Below are positions 1 to 7,453 of a stretch of DNA of 12,050 bases, piece by piece. The DNA is taken from NCBI GenBank assembly GCA_002414705.1, contig DIAL01000108.1, forward strand, positions 410 to 12,459, written 5' to 3'. Made by a program: the position numbers and the translations under genes. Under the pieces are notes generated by a model, which saw only the letters and a program-made list of their open reading frames with translations, was not told where the DNA came from and ran no database searches. The DNA is from Flavobacteriaceae bacterium UBA5079 (GTDB lineage Bacteria; Bacteroidota; Bacteroidia; Flavobacteriales; Flavobacteriaceae). Numbering within the stretch: the stretch's first letter is position 1; the number at the start of each line of letters is the position of its first letter.

Positions 1-2300
1 TTAGGAATCCAATCTAAAGTTCTAAAGTTTTCTTTAGCACTATAAGTAGGGAAAGTAAAAACGGGTTTTTCATATCTTTCTTCAGCAAGATTAAATCCAA
101 ACTGTGTTTCATTAATCTGAATATTTGGATTTGTAGGTGCTAGTTTTTCGCCATTTGGTCCTTTTAAAGTTACCATGTTTATAACACCTTGTGGGTACAA
201 GGCGCCAAAGCCAGCTCCTCTAAAATTAACAAGAATGTATTCAAATTCTGATGCTTGTCTAAAATTAATGACGCTTAAGTCAGTTCCAAGAGGCGTGCCG
301 TCTAATAAAATGTTAAAGGGTGCATCACCTAAATTATTTAACGTTTTTATAAAACGTTCATTATTTAAATATGGTGTGTTATCTGGAGTGTACTTTACAG
401 TTATTCCTGGTATTGTTCTAAAGTATTGTAAAATATCTCCTTTGGCATAAGGTGATTTGGAAGGTTCATATATTCTAGAAAAAGCGACACCCTGAACACC
501 TGAATTACGAAGTTTTTTTTGTTTTTCTTGGTCTTCTTTAACTCTATCTGCTTTAATAACAATTTCATCTAATTCTTCAAGATTATCATATTCAGGTAAG
601 GTTAAATCAAAATTTTCTAAATTAGAGTGTTTCACTTCTGTTTCAGCAATATCTTTCTTTTGTCTAATAGACATGTTTAATTTTGGATTCGCTTTGTACG
701 ATGTGTACGAATTATATACAAAGAAGTTTGCTTTTTTTATCTCTCCTTTTTTATTTAATATAGATAGCTGATATTTACTAGGGTGTGTCAATAATAACGC
801 ATTAAACTCAAAAGTCTTGTCGTTATTTAATGGTTGTACTAATAGCAGATTATTCTCTCTAGATGTCAGCATGATTTTATACCCAATTAAATCCTCTTCT
901 TTGGTGTTAAGGGAGCCCTTTAAAGTAATACCATTTTCATTTTTAAACGTTAAATTTTCTTTATTAATATTTTTATAAGGAAAAGGGTTGGACGTTATAT
1001 GAGCCTGAATGTAGAAATCTAATTCACTATTAGCAATGGTGTCTAGATTAGCTATCGAATTATGTTTATCCAAATACGGTGATACTAAAAAGGATGATAA
1101 AATAGAATAATCTTCATTAAAAACCTTGGTGTTTTTTGGTAATACCGACATACTAATATTGATAGGTATCGATTTATTTGTAAGTAGTAGGTTTAAACTT
1201 AAAGAGTCGTTTTCTTGTGTAGATTTTGTTACTTGAATATCAGCAAAGTTTTCTGTTTTCCAATAAAAATGACGCTCTGTAATAGGTTGATTATCTTCAT
1301 TGAAAAGTGTAATGGTGTTCATGCCATTAAAAATATCTTGTTTAAAAAAACTAATTTTATATTCCTTCGTGCTTTTATTTATTTCTATAGGTGCTACAGA
1401 TTTTATAGAACCGTTTCGGTGCAAAACAGCAAATGTATGAGTGCCTGCAAATTCTTTAAGCGTTTCCTCGTTTGTGTTCAACTCAAAATTAACTGTTTCA
1501 GAATCGTAGTTTCCACTGATTTTATGAATAACAAAACCTTTTTTTACAGCTTTGGGTAATTTTATTTCAATTTCCTTATTATCAACATTTAATATAGCTG
1601 TGAAAGTGGAATTTTGTAACACTTTAAAAGCGCCAATTCCTAGTTCATTACTTCTTATAGCTGCTATAGGTTTTCCCGTATTATCGTTAATAATAACACC
1701 TTTTATATTTTTCTTTGTTGAAAAAATAATCATGTTTTGAATGCCGTCAAGAAGTGTTTGACTTTCAGGAAAAAACGTGATTAATGGTTCCTCTGGACTA
1801 ACATTAGGTTCAGCTTCGTTAATGCTAGGTACGCCATTTTTAGTGTCAAATTCAGAATTATCAGTGTTACTTAAATTTTCTACGCTAATATTAAAAATGG
1901 TTCCCTCTTTAAAATTTCTATTCCATTGTGTATCCAATTGTAAATAATACATCCCAGATTTTAGCGTATTGGATAATTCTATGTTTCCATTGGTCATTCC
2001 GTTTTCAACAGAAAATAATTCTGAAGAAATTAGGTTAAATTCAGGGTCGTAAACATTAATGTATAAGTTCGTGGTTTCTAAAGAAGGTACGTTTGAATCA
2101 TTGTTAACAACATAAGCTTTAAACCAAATACTTTCCCCAGAAAAATATATCGATTTATTGGTGTGAAGAAAGAATTTTTCAATTCTTAACGTTTGAAAAT
2201 TATCACCTGCTATAAGGGAATTGACTTTCTTCTCTAAATTTTTTTGACCAAAAGAAATTAAGGTAAAGAACAAAAGAGCAACAGTAAGAATTCTGTTCAT
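1..2300 (-). CDS. MG2 (alpha-2-macroglobulin-like) / TonB-plug domain exported protein, C-terminus cut by window edge
   Basis: I read an uninterrupted frame of 766 codons from ATG at 2300-2298 leftward, with no stop before the edge; the TTA at bases 1-3 is out of frame. Residues 1-19 (MNRILTVALLFFTLISFGQ) form a Sec signal peptide with no lipobox Cys. Residues about 40-75 (IEKFFLH, then YFSGESIWFKAYVVN) match the MG2 strand pattern common in Bacteroidota surface proteins. A second macroglobulin-like unit begins near residue 176 (FFPESQTLLDG). At residue 577 LDEIVIKAD opens a TonB-plug-like domain, which includes DILQYFRTIPGITV, ILLDGTPLG and GVINMVTLKG and ends near residue 712. No 22-strand outer-membrane barrel follows: only 54 residues remain, including RTLDWIP, which resembles the RTLYWNP motif of related proteins. 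Relatives usually continue with another short beta domain, so probably several dozen residues are missing. It is likely periplasmic or outer-membrane associated; substrate and partner are unknown. It lies 61 bases downstream of fahA without a clear promoter of its own, so co-transcription is possible. Confidence 0.88.
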   Translation of the reverse strand, partial: MNRILTVALLFFTLISFGQKNLEKKVNSLIAGDNFQTLRIEKFFLHTNKSIYFSGESIWFKAYVVNNDSNVPSLETTNLYINVYDPEFNLISSELFSVENGMTNGNIELSNTLKSGMYYLQLDTQWNRNFKEGTIFNISVENLSNTDNSEFDTKNGVPSINEAEPNVSPEEPLITFFPESQTLLDGIQNMIIFSTKKNIKGVIINDNTGKPIAAIRSNELGIGAFKVLQNSTFTAILNVDNKEIEIKLPKAVKKGFVIHKISGNYDSETVNFELNTNEETLKEFAGTHTFAVLHRNGSIKSVAPIEINKSTKEYKISFFKQDIFNGMNTITLFNEDNQPITERHFYWKTENFADIQVTKSTQENDSLSLNLLLTNKSIPINISMSVLPKNTKVFNEDYSILSSFLVSPYLDKHNSIANLDTIANSELDFYIQAHITSNPFPYKNINKENLTFKNENGITLKGSLNTKEEDLIGYKIMLTSRENNLLLVQPLNNDKTFEFNALLLTHPSKYQLSILNKKGEIKKANFFVYNSYTSYKANPKLNMSIRQKKDIAETEVKHSNLENFDLTLPEYDNLEELDEIVIKADRVKEDQEKQKKLRNSGVQGVAFSRIYEPSKSPYAKGDILQYFRTIPGITVKYTPDNTPYLNNERFIKTLNNLGDAPFNILLDGTPLGTDLSVINFRQASEFEYILVNFRGAGFGALYPQGVINMVTLKGPNGEKLAPTNPNIQINETQFGFNLAEERYEKPVFTFPTYSAKENFRTLDWIP

Positions 2301-2361
2301 TTTGAAATTTGGGTTTTTAATTTAGATATCTAGTTAAGCTAATTCTATTTATGTAATGAGT

Positions 2362-3654
2362 TTATTTACTGCTTTTTGGTACATAAACAGGTAACAGCTC
2401 GGTTGAAACTTCACCAAAACCAATACGTGTACCGTCTTTTTCGCAGTGACCACGCATAATTACGGTATCATTGTCATTTATAAATTTACGCTCACTTCCA
2501 TCTTTTAATTTAATAGGTTTTTCTCCTCTCCAGCTCAACTCTAACATAGAGCCGTATGAATCTGGAGTTGGACCCGAAATAGTACCGCTTCCCATCATAT
2601 CACCAGAGTTTACAGGACAACCGTTAACCGTATGGTGTGCTAATTGTTGCGACATATTCCAATACATATATTTGAAATTGGATTTACTAACAACCGTTTC
2701 TTTAGCCGATTTAGGCTTAATAGCAACTTCTAATTTAATATCGTAACTCTTTTTACCCTTATATTGTAAGTATGGTAATTGTGGTTTTAATGGCTTCGGA
2801 CTTTCCACACGGAAGGGCTCTAATGCATCTAAAGTCACAATCCAAGGCGAAATGGACGACGCGAAACTTTTAGCTAAAAATGGGCCTAATGGAACATATT
2901 CCCATTTTTGAATATCACGAGCAGACCAATCATTAAATAAAACAAGTCCGAATATGTATTCTTCAGCTTCATCAATAGGAATTGGTTCTCCTAAATCGTT
3001 GGCATCTGTTGTAATGAAAGCCATTTCTAATTCAAAATCCACTAATTTACTTGGGCCAAAAACAGGTGTGTCGCTACCAGCAGGTAAGGTTTGTCCTTGT
3101 GGTCTATGAACAGGAATTCCTGAAGGAATAATAGACGAACTTCTACCATGGTAACCTACTGGAATATGCAGCCAGTTTGGCATTAATGCATTTTCAGGAT
3201 CGCGAAACATGGTTCCCACATTTGTTGCGTGTTCTATGCTTGAATAGAAATCGGTATAATCGCCAATTTGAACAGGTAACTGCATTTCAATTTCATCCAA
3301 ACGAAATAAAACTGTTTCTTTATTTTTTTTATTATCTTTTAATTCGTTGTTATCCGCATCAAATATTTTAGCTATTCGGTTTCTAACCGCTCGCCATGTT
3401 TTTCTACCGTCTGCAATAAAATCGTTTAAGGAGTCTTGAAGAAAAATATCGTCTGTTAATGGAATCCCTTCAAAATAACCTAATTGGTGCAAGGCACCTA
3501 AATCAATTGCTGTATCTCCAATTCGTGTACCGATAGTAATAATGTCATCACGCGTTAAAAACACACCAAAAGGGATGTTTTGTATTGGGAAATCGGAGTT
3601 TTTATCTACGTGTAACCAGGATTTTCTGTCTGGATTGTTAGCTGTAAGTGGCAT
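2362..3654 (-). CDS. fahA: Fumarylacetoacetase
   Basis: This enzyme hydrolyses 4-fumarylacetoacetate to fumarate and acetoacetate, the last step of tyrosine/phenylalanine breakdown through homogentisate, in the cytoplasm. The 430-residue protein has the small N-terminal FAH domain (about 20-125) and the catalytic domain. By comparison with mammalian FAH, the metal ligands are Asp135 (in DYTDFY), Glu208 and Glu210 (in DFELEMAF) and Asp242 (in NDWSARDIQ). His142 (in EHATNVG) is the catalytic base, and Lys262 lies in GPFLAKSF. NALMPNWLHIPVGYHGRSSS (156-175) is nearly identical to the eukaryotic motif. I chose ATG at 3654 (MPLTANNPDRKSW). A longer frame starts at a TTG at 3693, but that codon lies inside a -7 promoter box and the 13 extra residues look unlike the family. 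The gene is divergent from glyA. The other homogentisate-pathway genes are not in the window. Confidence 0.95.
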   Translation of the reverse strand: MPLTANNPDRKSWLHVDKNSDFPIQNIPFGVFLTRDDIITIGTRIGDTAIDLGALHQLGYFEGIPLTDDIFLQDSLNDFIADGRKTWRAVRNRIAKIFDADNNELKDNKKNKETVLFRLDEIEMQLPVQIGDYTDFYSSIEHATNVGTMFRDPENALMPNWLHIPVGYHGRSSSIIPSGIPVHRPQGQTLPAGSDTPVFGPSKLVDFELEMAFITTDANDLGEPIPIDEAEEYIFGLVLFNDWSARDIQKWEYVPLGPFLAKSFASSISPWIVTLDALEPFRVESPKPLKPQLPYLQYKGKKSYDIKLEVAIKPKSAKETVVSKSNFKYMYWNMSQQLAHHTVNGCPVNSGDMMGSGTISGPTPDSYGSMLELSWRGEKPIKLKDGSERKFINDNDTVIMRGHCEKDGTRIGFGEVSTELLPVYVPKSSK

Positions 3655-3690
3655 AACTAGTTGTGGTTTTTTGTTTGTAAAAATTCTACT

Positions 3691-3698
3691 CAAACCTA
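3691..3698 (-). promoter_or_regulatory. Probable fahA promoter, -7 box TAGGTTTG
   Basis: Read on the minus strand, 3698-3691 is TAGGTTTG, an exact match to the Bacteroidota -7 consensus TAnnTTTG. Transcription would begin near 3685, giving a leader of about 30 bases before ATG 3654. I see no good TTG/TTTG -33 element 17-23 bases upstream, so the call rests on the -7 box and its position. It also argues against the TTG start at 3693. Confidence 0.5.
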
Positions 3699-3792
3699 CA
3701 TAACTTTTCGTTTTTATACTAATTTAAGGCGTAAAATATAGGAATACTTTAACCTATTAAAAAAATTATATATGTTAAGTAAATATATGTTT

Positions 3793-3827
3793 TTTGATGA
3801 ATTAAACTAATGTATTTCTTATTTTTG
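3793..3827 (+). promoter_or_regulatory. Probable glyA promoter (TTTG-N23-TATTTTTG)
   Basis: TTTG at 3793-3796 and TATTTTTG at 3820-3827 match the flavobacterial -33 and -7 elements with a 23-base spacer, at the long end of the accepted range. The predicted start of transcription is near 3833, about 20 bases before the glyA ATG at 3855. Confidence 0.6.
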
Positions 3828-3854
3828 AATTCTATTTAACAATAACTAAAATTT

Positions 3855-5126
3855 ATGCAACGCGACGAACAGATTTTTGAATTAATAGAAGCCGAAAAAC
3901 AAAGACAGCTTCATGGTATAGAACTCATTGCATCAGAAAACTTTGTAAGTGACCAGGTTATGGAAGCTGCTGGTTCTGTTTTAACTAATAAATATGCTGA
4001 AGGTTATCCTGGTAAGCGTTATTATGGAGGCTGTGAAGTGGTAGATGAAGTAGAACAACTAGCAATAGATCGTGCCAAAACATTATTTGGTGCTGCTTAT
4101 GTAAACGTACAGCCACACTCGGGAAGTCAAGCAAATACAGCTGTTTTTGCTGCGTGTTTGAAGCCTGGTGATACTATATTGGGTTTCGATTTATCTCATG
4201 GAGGTCATTTAACACATGGGTCGCCTGTTAATTTTTCAGGAAAATTATACAATCCTGTTTTTTACGGTGTAAACAAAGAAACTGGTTTAATTGATTATGA
4301 TCATGTTGCAGAAGTTGCTGAACGCGAAAAACCAAAAATGATTATTTGTGGTGCATCAGCTTACTCTCGTGATATGGATTTTAAACGTTTCCGAAAAATT
4401 GCAGATAGCGTTGGTGCTTTATTATTAGGAGATATTTCGCATCCAGCGGGTTTAATTGCAAAAGGTATTTTAAACGATCCGCTACCACATTGTCATATTG
4501 TAACTACAACAACACACAAAACCTTACGAGGTCCTCGTGGTGGTATGATTATGATGGGTCAAGATTTTAATAATCCTTTTGGTTTAACCTTAAAAAATGG
4601 CAGCTTACGTAAAATGTCATCCTTATTAGATTCTGGTGTGTTTCCAGGAAATCAAGGTGGTCCATTAGAACATATTATAGCTGCTAAAGCTATTGCATTT
4701 GGTGAAGCGCTAACAGATGAATTTATGCACTACATGTTGCAAGTGAAGAAAAATGCAGCAGCTATGGCAAAAGCATTTGTTGACAGAGATTACCATATTA
4801 TTTCTGGAGGAACCGATAACCACATGATGTTAATTGATTTACGTAATAAAAATATTACAGGTAAAGATGCCGAGCAGGCCCTTGTAAAAGCGGATATTAC
4901 TGTAAATAAAAACATGGTGCCTTTTGATGATAAAAGTCCTTTTGTAACCTCTGGAATCCGCGTTGGAACTCCAGCTATAACTACACGTGGTCTTAAAGAG
5001 AAAGATATGGATGCAATTGTAGCTTTAATTGATGACGTAATTATGAATTATGAAGACGAAGCAAAACTAGAAACTATAAGCGAAAAAGTAAATGCTATGA
5101 TGAGCCATTTGCCGTTGTTTGTGTAA
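3855..5126 (+). CDS. glyA: Serine hydroxymethyltransferase
   Basis: This PLP-dependent cytoplasmic enzyme converts serine plus tetrahydrofolate to glycine plus 5,10-methylene-tetrahydrofolate, the main one-carbon entry point for purine, thymidylate and methionine synthesis. The 423-residue length fits bacterial SHMT (E. coli GlyA has 417). Visible family motifs are IELIASENF (22-30), [15 protein letters not shown] (45-59), [12 protein letters not shown] (83-94) and the PLP-pocket Asp193 and His196 in GDISHPAGL. The Schiff-base lysine is Lys222 in [14 protein letters not shown] (217-230), and GNQGGP appears further on. No key residue is missing. The frame starts at ATG 3855 just after a promoter-like sequence, and a strong terminator follows 22 bases after the stop, so it is probably monocistronic. 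It is divergent from fahA. Confidence 0.97.
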   Translation: MQRDEQIFELIEAEKQRQLHGIELIASENFVSDQVMEAAGSVLTNKYAEGYPGKRYYGGCEVVDEVEQLAIDRAKTLFGAAYVNVQPHSGSQANTAVFAACLKPGDTILGFDLSHGGHLTHGSPVNFSGKLYNPVFYGVNKETGLIDYDHVAEVAEREKPKMIICGASAYSRDMDFKRFRKIADSVGALLLGDISHPAGLIAKGILNDPLPHCHIVTTTTHKTLRGPRGGMIMMGQDFNNPFGLTLKNGSLRKMSSLLDSGVFPGNQGGPLEHIIAAKAIAFGEALTDEFMHYMLQVKKNAAAMAKAFVDRDYHIISGGTDNHMMLIDLRNKNITGKDAEQALVKADITVNKNMVPFDDKSPFVTSGIRVGTPAITTRGLKEKDMDAIVALIDDVIMNYEDEAKLETISEKVNAMMSHLPLFV

Positions 5127-5147
5127 GTTGATATTTTTATAAAATGT

Positions 5148-5182
5148 AAAACCCTGCTTGTTAATTCAAGCAGGGTTTTTTT
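5148..5182 (+). terminator. Intrinsic terminator of glyA, possibly bidirectional
   Basis: The 13-base arm AAAACCCTGCTTG (5148-5160) pairs perfectly with CAAGCAGGGTTTT (5167-5179) around a 6-base loop, and a run of T ends at 5182. It sits just after the glyA stop. On the minus strand the hairpin is followed by TTTTACATTTTAT, a weaker T tract, so it may also stop the leftward gene ending at 5300. Confidence 0.92.
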
Positions 5183-5193
5183 ATCAAATTTTT

Positions 5194-5267
5194 TGTCATT
5201 CAGAATGTAGTGAATAATCTAATATTAGTTTAGTTTTCTATTATAAATTCCTCCTCAAACTTGAATG
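5194..5267. repeat. Degenerate REP-like dispersed repeat, possibly an inverted pair
   Basis: Bases 5194-5220 begin TGTCATTCAGAATG and continue TAGTGAATAATCT. This resembles the dispersed intergenic repeat of Bacteroidota and other phyla, typically TGTCATTCTGA...GAAGAATCT. Bases 5245-5267 (AAATTCCTCCTCAA, then ACTTGAATG) resemble a diverged copy in the opposite orientation, whose consensus reads about GATTCCTC...GAATGACA. The element lies in the 173-base gap between glyA and the beta-helix gene, downstream of both. The resemblance is from memory, and the second half is weak. Confidence 0.4.
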
Positions 5268-5299
5268 TTTAGGAATACATGTTTTGTTTGATTTCCGTA

Positions 5300-6853
5300 T
5301 TAAAACTCCGTATTTTGATAAGCACCTGCATCAGGTTCTGCCGTTCTATTTACATTCAAAATATCTGTAGGTATATTATTTGAAAATGGATTCACGCCAA
5401 TATTTATTGCTCCAGAATTATCACCAATGATCATCTCGTTATTATTCGGGTTTTTGAAATCTGGATTATCATTAAAACGCATGTTTTCATAATGTAGCAT
5501 ATCATCAAAATCATAATTATCACCTGAAAAATTGTTGTTTGGATCTTGAAAACGTACTAATGAATTGGTGAATTTAAAATTGAAATCACTCATTGTAGAG
5601 GCGTCAGAAAGTTCGTCTAAAATGAATTCAGGATTATCATTTCCATAAATAATACAGTTGTTAAAATTTGCTTCGGTTAAATCGAATAAGAAAATGGAGT
5701 CTTCCGTTTCTCGAAAATTATTAAGGAGAAGGGCAGGGAATTGTCTGAAACTATTATTCCAATAATTCGCAATCGTACAATGTGTGAAATTGTATTTACC
5801 GCCTTCGGTTCCTGCAAATGACGATTGCCCTGAATTATTAATCACGACATTTTCGGCTACAATAGAGGTGTTTCTTCCTAAAACTCCAAAATTACTACTG
5901 TTATAAATTTGCGAATTGGTAATGGTTAATTTCGCATTTGCTTCATCAGCATTACTATCTGTTAAAAGACCAACACTTGCATTTTTAATCGTTGCATAGT
6001 TAATCGTATTATTAACACTGCCTTGAAATAGCCATATGGAGCCCCATTGTCCAGGAACATCACTAAAGGCTGGTTCTAAACGATCACCTTCAAAAATAAC
6101 TTCATTTTCTAAAAGATCTTGATCGGTACTAAAAGCACCATTCACATTTAGCGAGGCTCCATCAGCAACGAGCAATCCGGAATTAGCATGAAAATGAACA
6201 CGTGCTCCAGCATTTATAGTTAAGGTTTCGCCATTTGGTACGGCTGCATAACCATAAATTACATAAGGTCTTTGGTTGGTAAATGTATACTCGTCAGGCA
6301 TTAAATAACGTCCTTGAATATTTGTTTCTAGCTGTTCGCCACCAATATTAAGGGTAAGCGTTTCAATAATTCCCGTGCTATTATCGCGGTTTGGATAAAT
6401 AAATACGGCATCTTTTACCAAGGTTACCAAGTCCACATCCTGCATATTGGTACCAGAATCGAATATAATTTTATCGGTATATAAAAACTCACCTGTATTT
6501 GGTAAGTTGTTAATGTCTATGGTGGTTTCAATAAAGACAAACATGCTGTCTTTGGCCAGAATTTCCACATTCTCAAATGAATTTCCAGACATGCCATCTA
6601 CATTAAGGCGGTATTCAGAATTTACTCCAGAAGCCAAAGTAATGCTTGGAATACTGATATCATCATTACTACGGTTATAGACCTTTAAATTATATGTACT
6701 GGAGCCAATATTTGTAAAAACGGTATCCAAATAAATAGTGTCTTTTGAAAATTCTAGATTTCCAGAACTTCTAGAAAATTCTAAATCCTTACGACAAGAA
6801 CTCCAAAGCATTAAAAAGCCAATGCAAAAAAGAAAGTAAATAATACGTTTCAT
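5300..6853 (-). CDS. Beta-helix lipoprotein with N-terminal Ig-like domain
   Basis: The 517-residue protein begins with a lipoprotein signal (MKRIIYFLFCIGFLMLWSSC), with the lipid-bearing Cys at residue 20. Residues about 30-148 look like an Ig/ASH-type beta sandwich: DTIYLDTVFTNIGSS, NLKVYNRSNDDISIP, YRLNVDG. From about 195 to 490 the chain is Asn-rich with short strands and turns typical of a right-handed parallel beta-helix. Examples are LTINAGARVHFHANSGLLV, GQWGSIWLF, INYATIKNASVGLL and ITNSQIYNSSNFGVLGRN. The end PDAGAYQNTEF resembles the DIGAYE ending common in such proteins. It is probably attached to the outer membrane or exposed at the surface. Beta-helix folds often bind or cleave polysaccharides, but I recognise no catalytic residues, so no activity is assigned. 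ATG 6853 is chosen because it gives a complete signal peptide. It is the third of three leftward genes, 154 bases after the thioesterase. Confidence 0.85.
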   Translation of the reverse strand: MKRIIYFLFCIGFLMLWSSCRKDLEFSRSSGNLEFSKDTIYLDTVFTNIGSSTYNLKVYNRSNDDISIPSITLASGVNSEYRLNVDGMSGNSFENVEILAKDSMFVFIETTIDINNLPNTGEFLYTDKIIFDSGTNMQDVDLVTLVKDAVFIYPNRDNSTGIIETLTLNIGGEQLETNIQGRYLMPDEYTFTNQRPYVIYGYAAVPNGETLTINAGARVHFHANSGLLVADGASLNVNGAFSTDQDLLENEVIFEGDRLEPAFSDVPGQWGSIWLFQGSVNNTINYATIKNASVGLLTDSNADEANAKLTITNSQIYNSSNFGVLGRNTSIVAENVVINNSGQSSFAGTEGGKYNFTHCTIANYWNNSFRQFPALLLNNFRETEDSIFLFDLTEANFNNCIIYGNDNPEFILDELSDASTMSDFNFKFTNSLVRFQDPNNNFSGDNYDFDDMLHYENMRFNDNPDFKNPNNNEMIIGDNSGAINIGVNPFSNNIPTDILNVNRTAEPDAGAYQNTEF

Positions 6854-6959
6854 GTGCTTATTTTATTGTTTAATTGTCACAAACTGTTTGCTATTAATCA
6901 TTCTTGTAGATGATAACGCTTTAAGCATGCTCGTTTTATAACGATGATATCCGTCTGTT

Positions 6960-6967
6960 CAAAAATA
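6960..6967 (-). promoter_or_regulatory. Possible promoter -7 box for the beta-helix lipoprotein gene
   Basis: On the minus strand, 6967-6960 reads TATTTTTG, an exact TAnnTTTG match, about 107 bases before ATG 6853. No convincing TTG/TTTG -33 element lies 17-23 bases upstream. The 154-base gap and this box suggest the beta-helix gene may have its own start of transcription. The evidence is weak. Confidence 0.3.
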
Positions 6968-7007
6968 TAACTTTTGAATTGATGATTTCGTATGAAAGTT
7001 ATAAAAA

Positions 7008-7391
7008 TTAGAGAAATATATTTTTTATGTCTTCGGTTATTCTCGTTGGTCTCATACGGTTGCTATCCATAAAACACCAATTGGTTTCAGATTTTGCTAA
7101 TAAGGTTTCACCATTTAAAATTTCTACAACTCGTGTACAGGTCACGCCTTCAGCATCTGGAACGTAGGTTTTTAACGTAATTTCATCGTGTAAAAATGCT
7201 GGTTTTTTATAGCTAATATTGTGGGATAACATAATCCATAAATAATTATCAGTTATGGATTTAGGCGCATTTGTAAACCAATGCATCTTGGCAACATCTT
7301 CAACCCATTGCACATAACGGACATTATTTACGTGATTTAGATTATCTATATCTTCTGGTATGACTTTAATTTTAGTTTCAAATATTTGCAT
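7008..7391 (-). CDS. Acyl-CoA thioesterase, hotdog fold (YbgC/FadM/4HBT type)
   Basis: This 127-residue protein is one hotdog domain, the usual size for the 4-hydroxybenzoyl-CoA thioesterase family, whose members hydrolyse acyl-CoA esters in the cytoplasm. The signature EDIDNLNHVNNVRYVQWVED (13-32) is the active-site helix region. Asp16 is the likely catalytic aspartate by analogy with the DTD motif of YbgC. The later strands follow the family pattern: ISYKKPAFLHDEITLKTYV and ARVVEI-like TRVVEILNGETLLAKSETNWCFMD. The substrate cannot be told from sequence. ATG 7391 gives the normal compact N-terminus. It lies 62 bases downstream of the glutaminyl cyclase gene on the same strand and could be co-transcribed with it. 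Confidence 0.9.
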   Translation of the reverse strand: MQIFETKIKVIPEDIDNLNHVNNVRYVQWVEDVAKMHWFTNAPKSITDNYLWIMLSHNISYKKPAFLHDEITLKTYVPDAEGVTCTRVVEILNGETLLAKSETNWCFMDSNRMRPTRITEDIKNIFL

Positions 7392-7453
7392 AAAATAAAA
7401 AAAGTGACTGGCAATGAAGGAATAAGTAAAGGTTTTAATTGAGATTATGAAAC

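Noticed and set aside
1..3. TTA at the left edge as stop codon of the MG2/plug gene
   Set aside because: The reading frame uses codons whose lowest base is at 3, 6, 9 and so on; TTA at 1-3 is out of frame, so the gene runs off the window.
175..1740. Three plus-strand open frames (175-450, 1215-1559, 1552-1740)
   Set aside because: They lie wholly opposite the continuous MG2/TonB-plug coding frame on the minus strand, show no recognisable domain and no promoter, and have the composition expected of an antisense frame.
2471..3371. Plus-strand open frames inside fahA (2471-2746, 3177-3371)
   Set aside because: They are opposite a strongly conserved fumarylacetoacetase frame and match nothing I recognise.
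6447..6680. Plus-strand 77-codon open frame inside the beta-helix gene
   Set aside because: It is antisense to the Ig-like domain of the lipoprotein, with no family features or promoter.
7392..7453. Possible separate promoter for the thioesterase gene
   Set aside because: No TAnnTTTG match was found on the minus strand in this 62-base gap; co-transcription with the glutaminyl cyclase gene is simpler.
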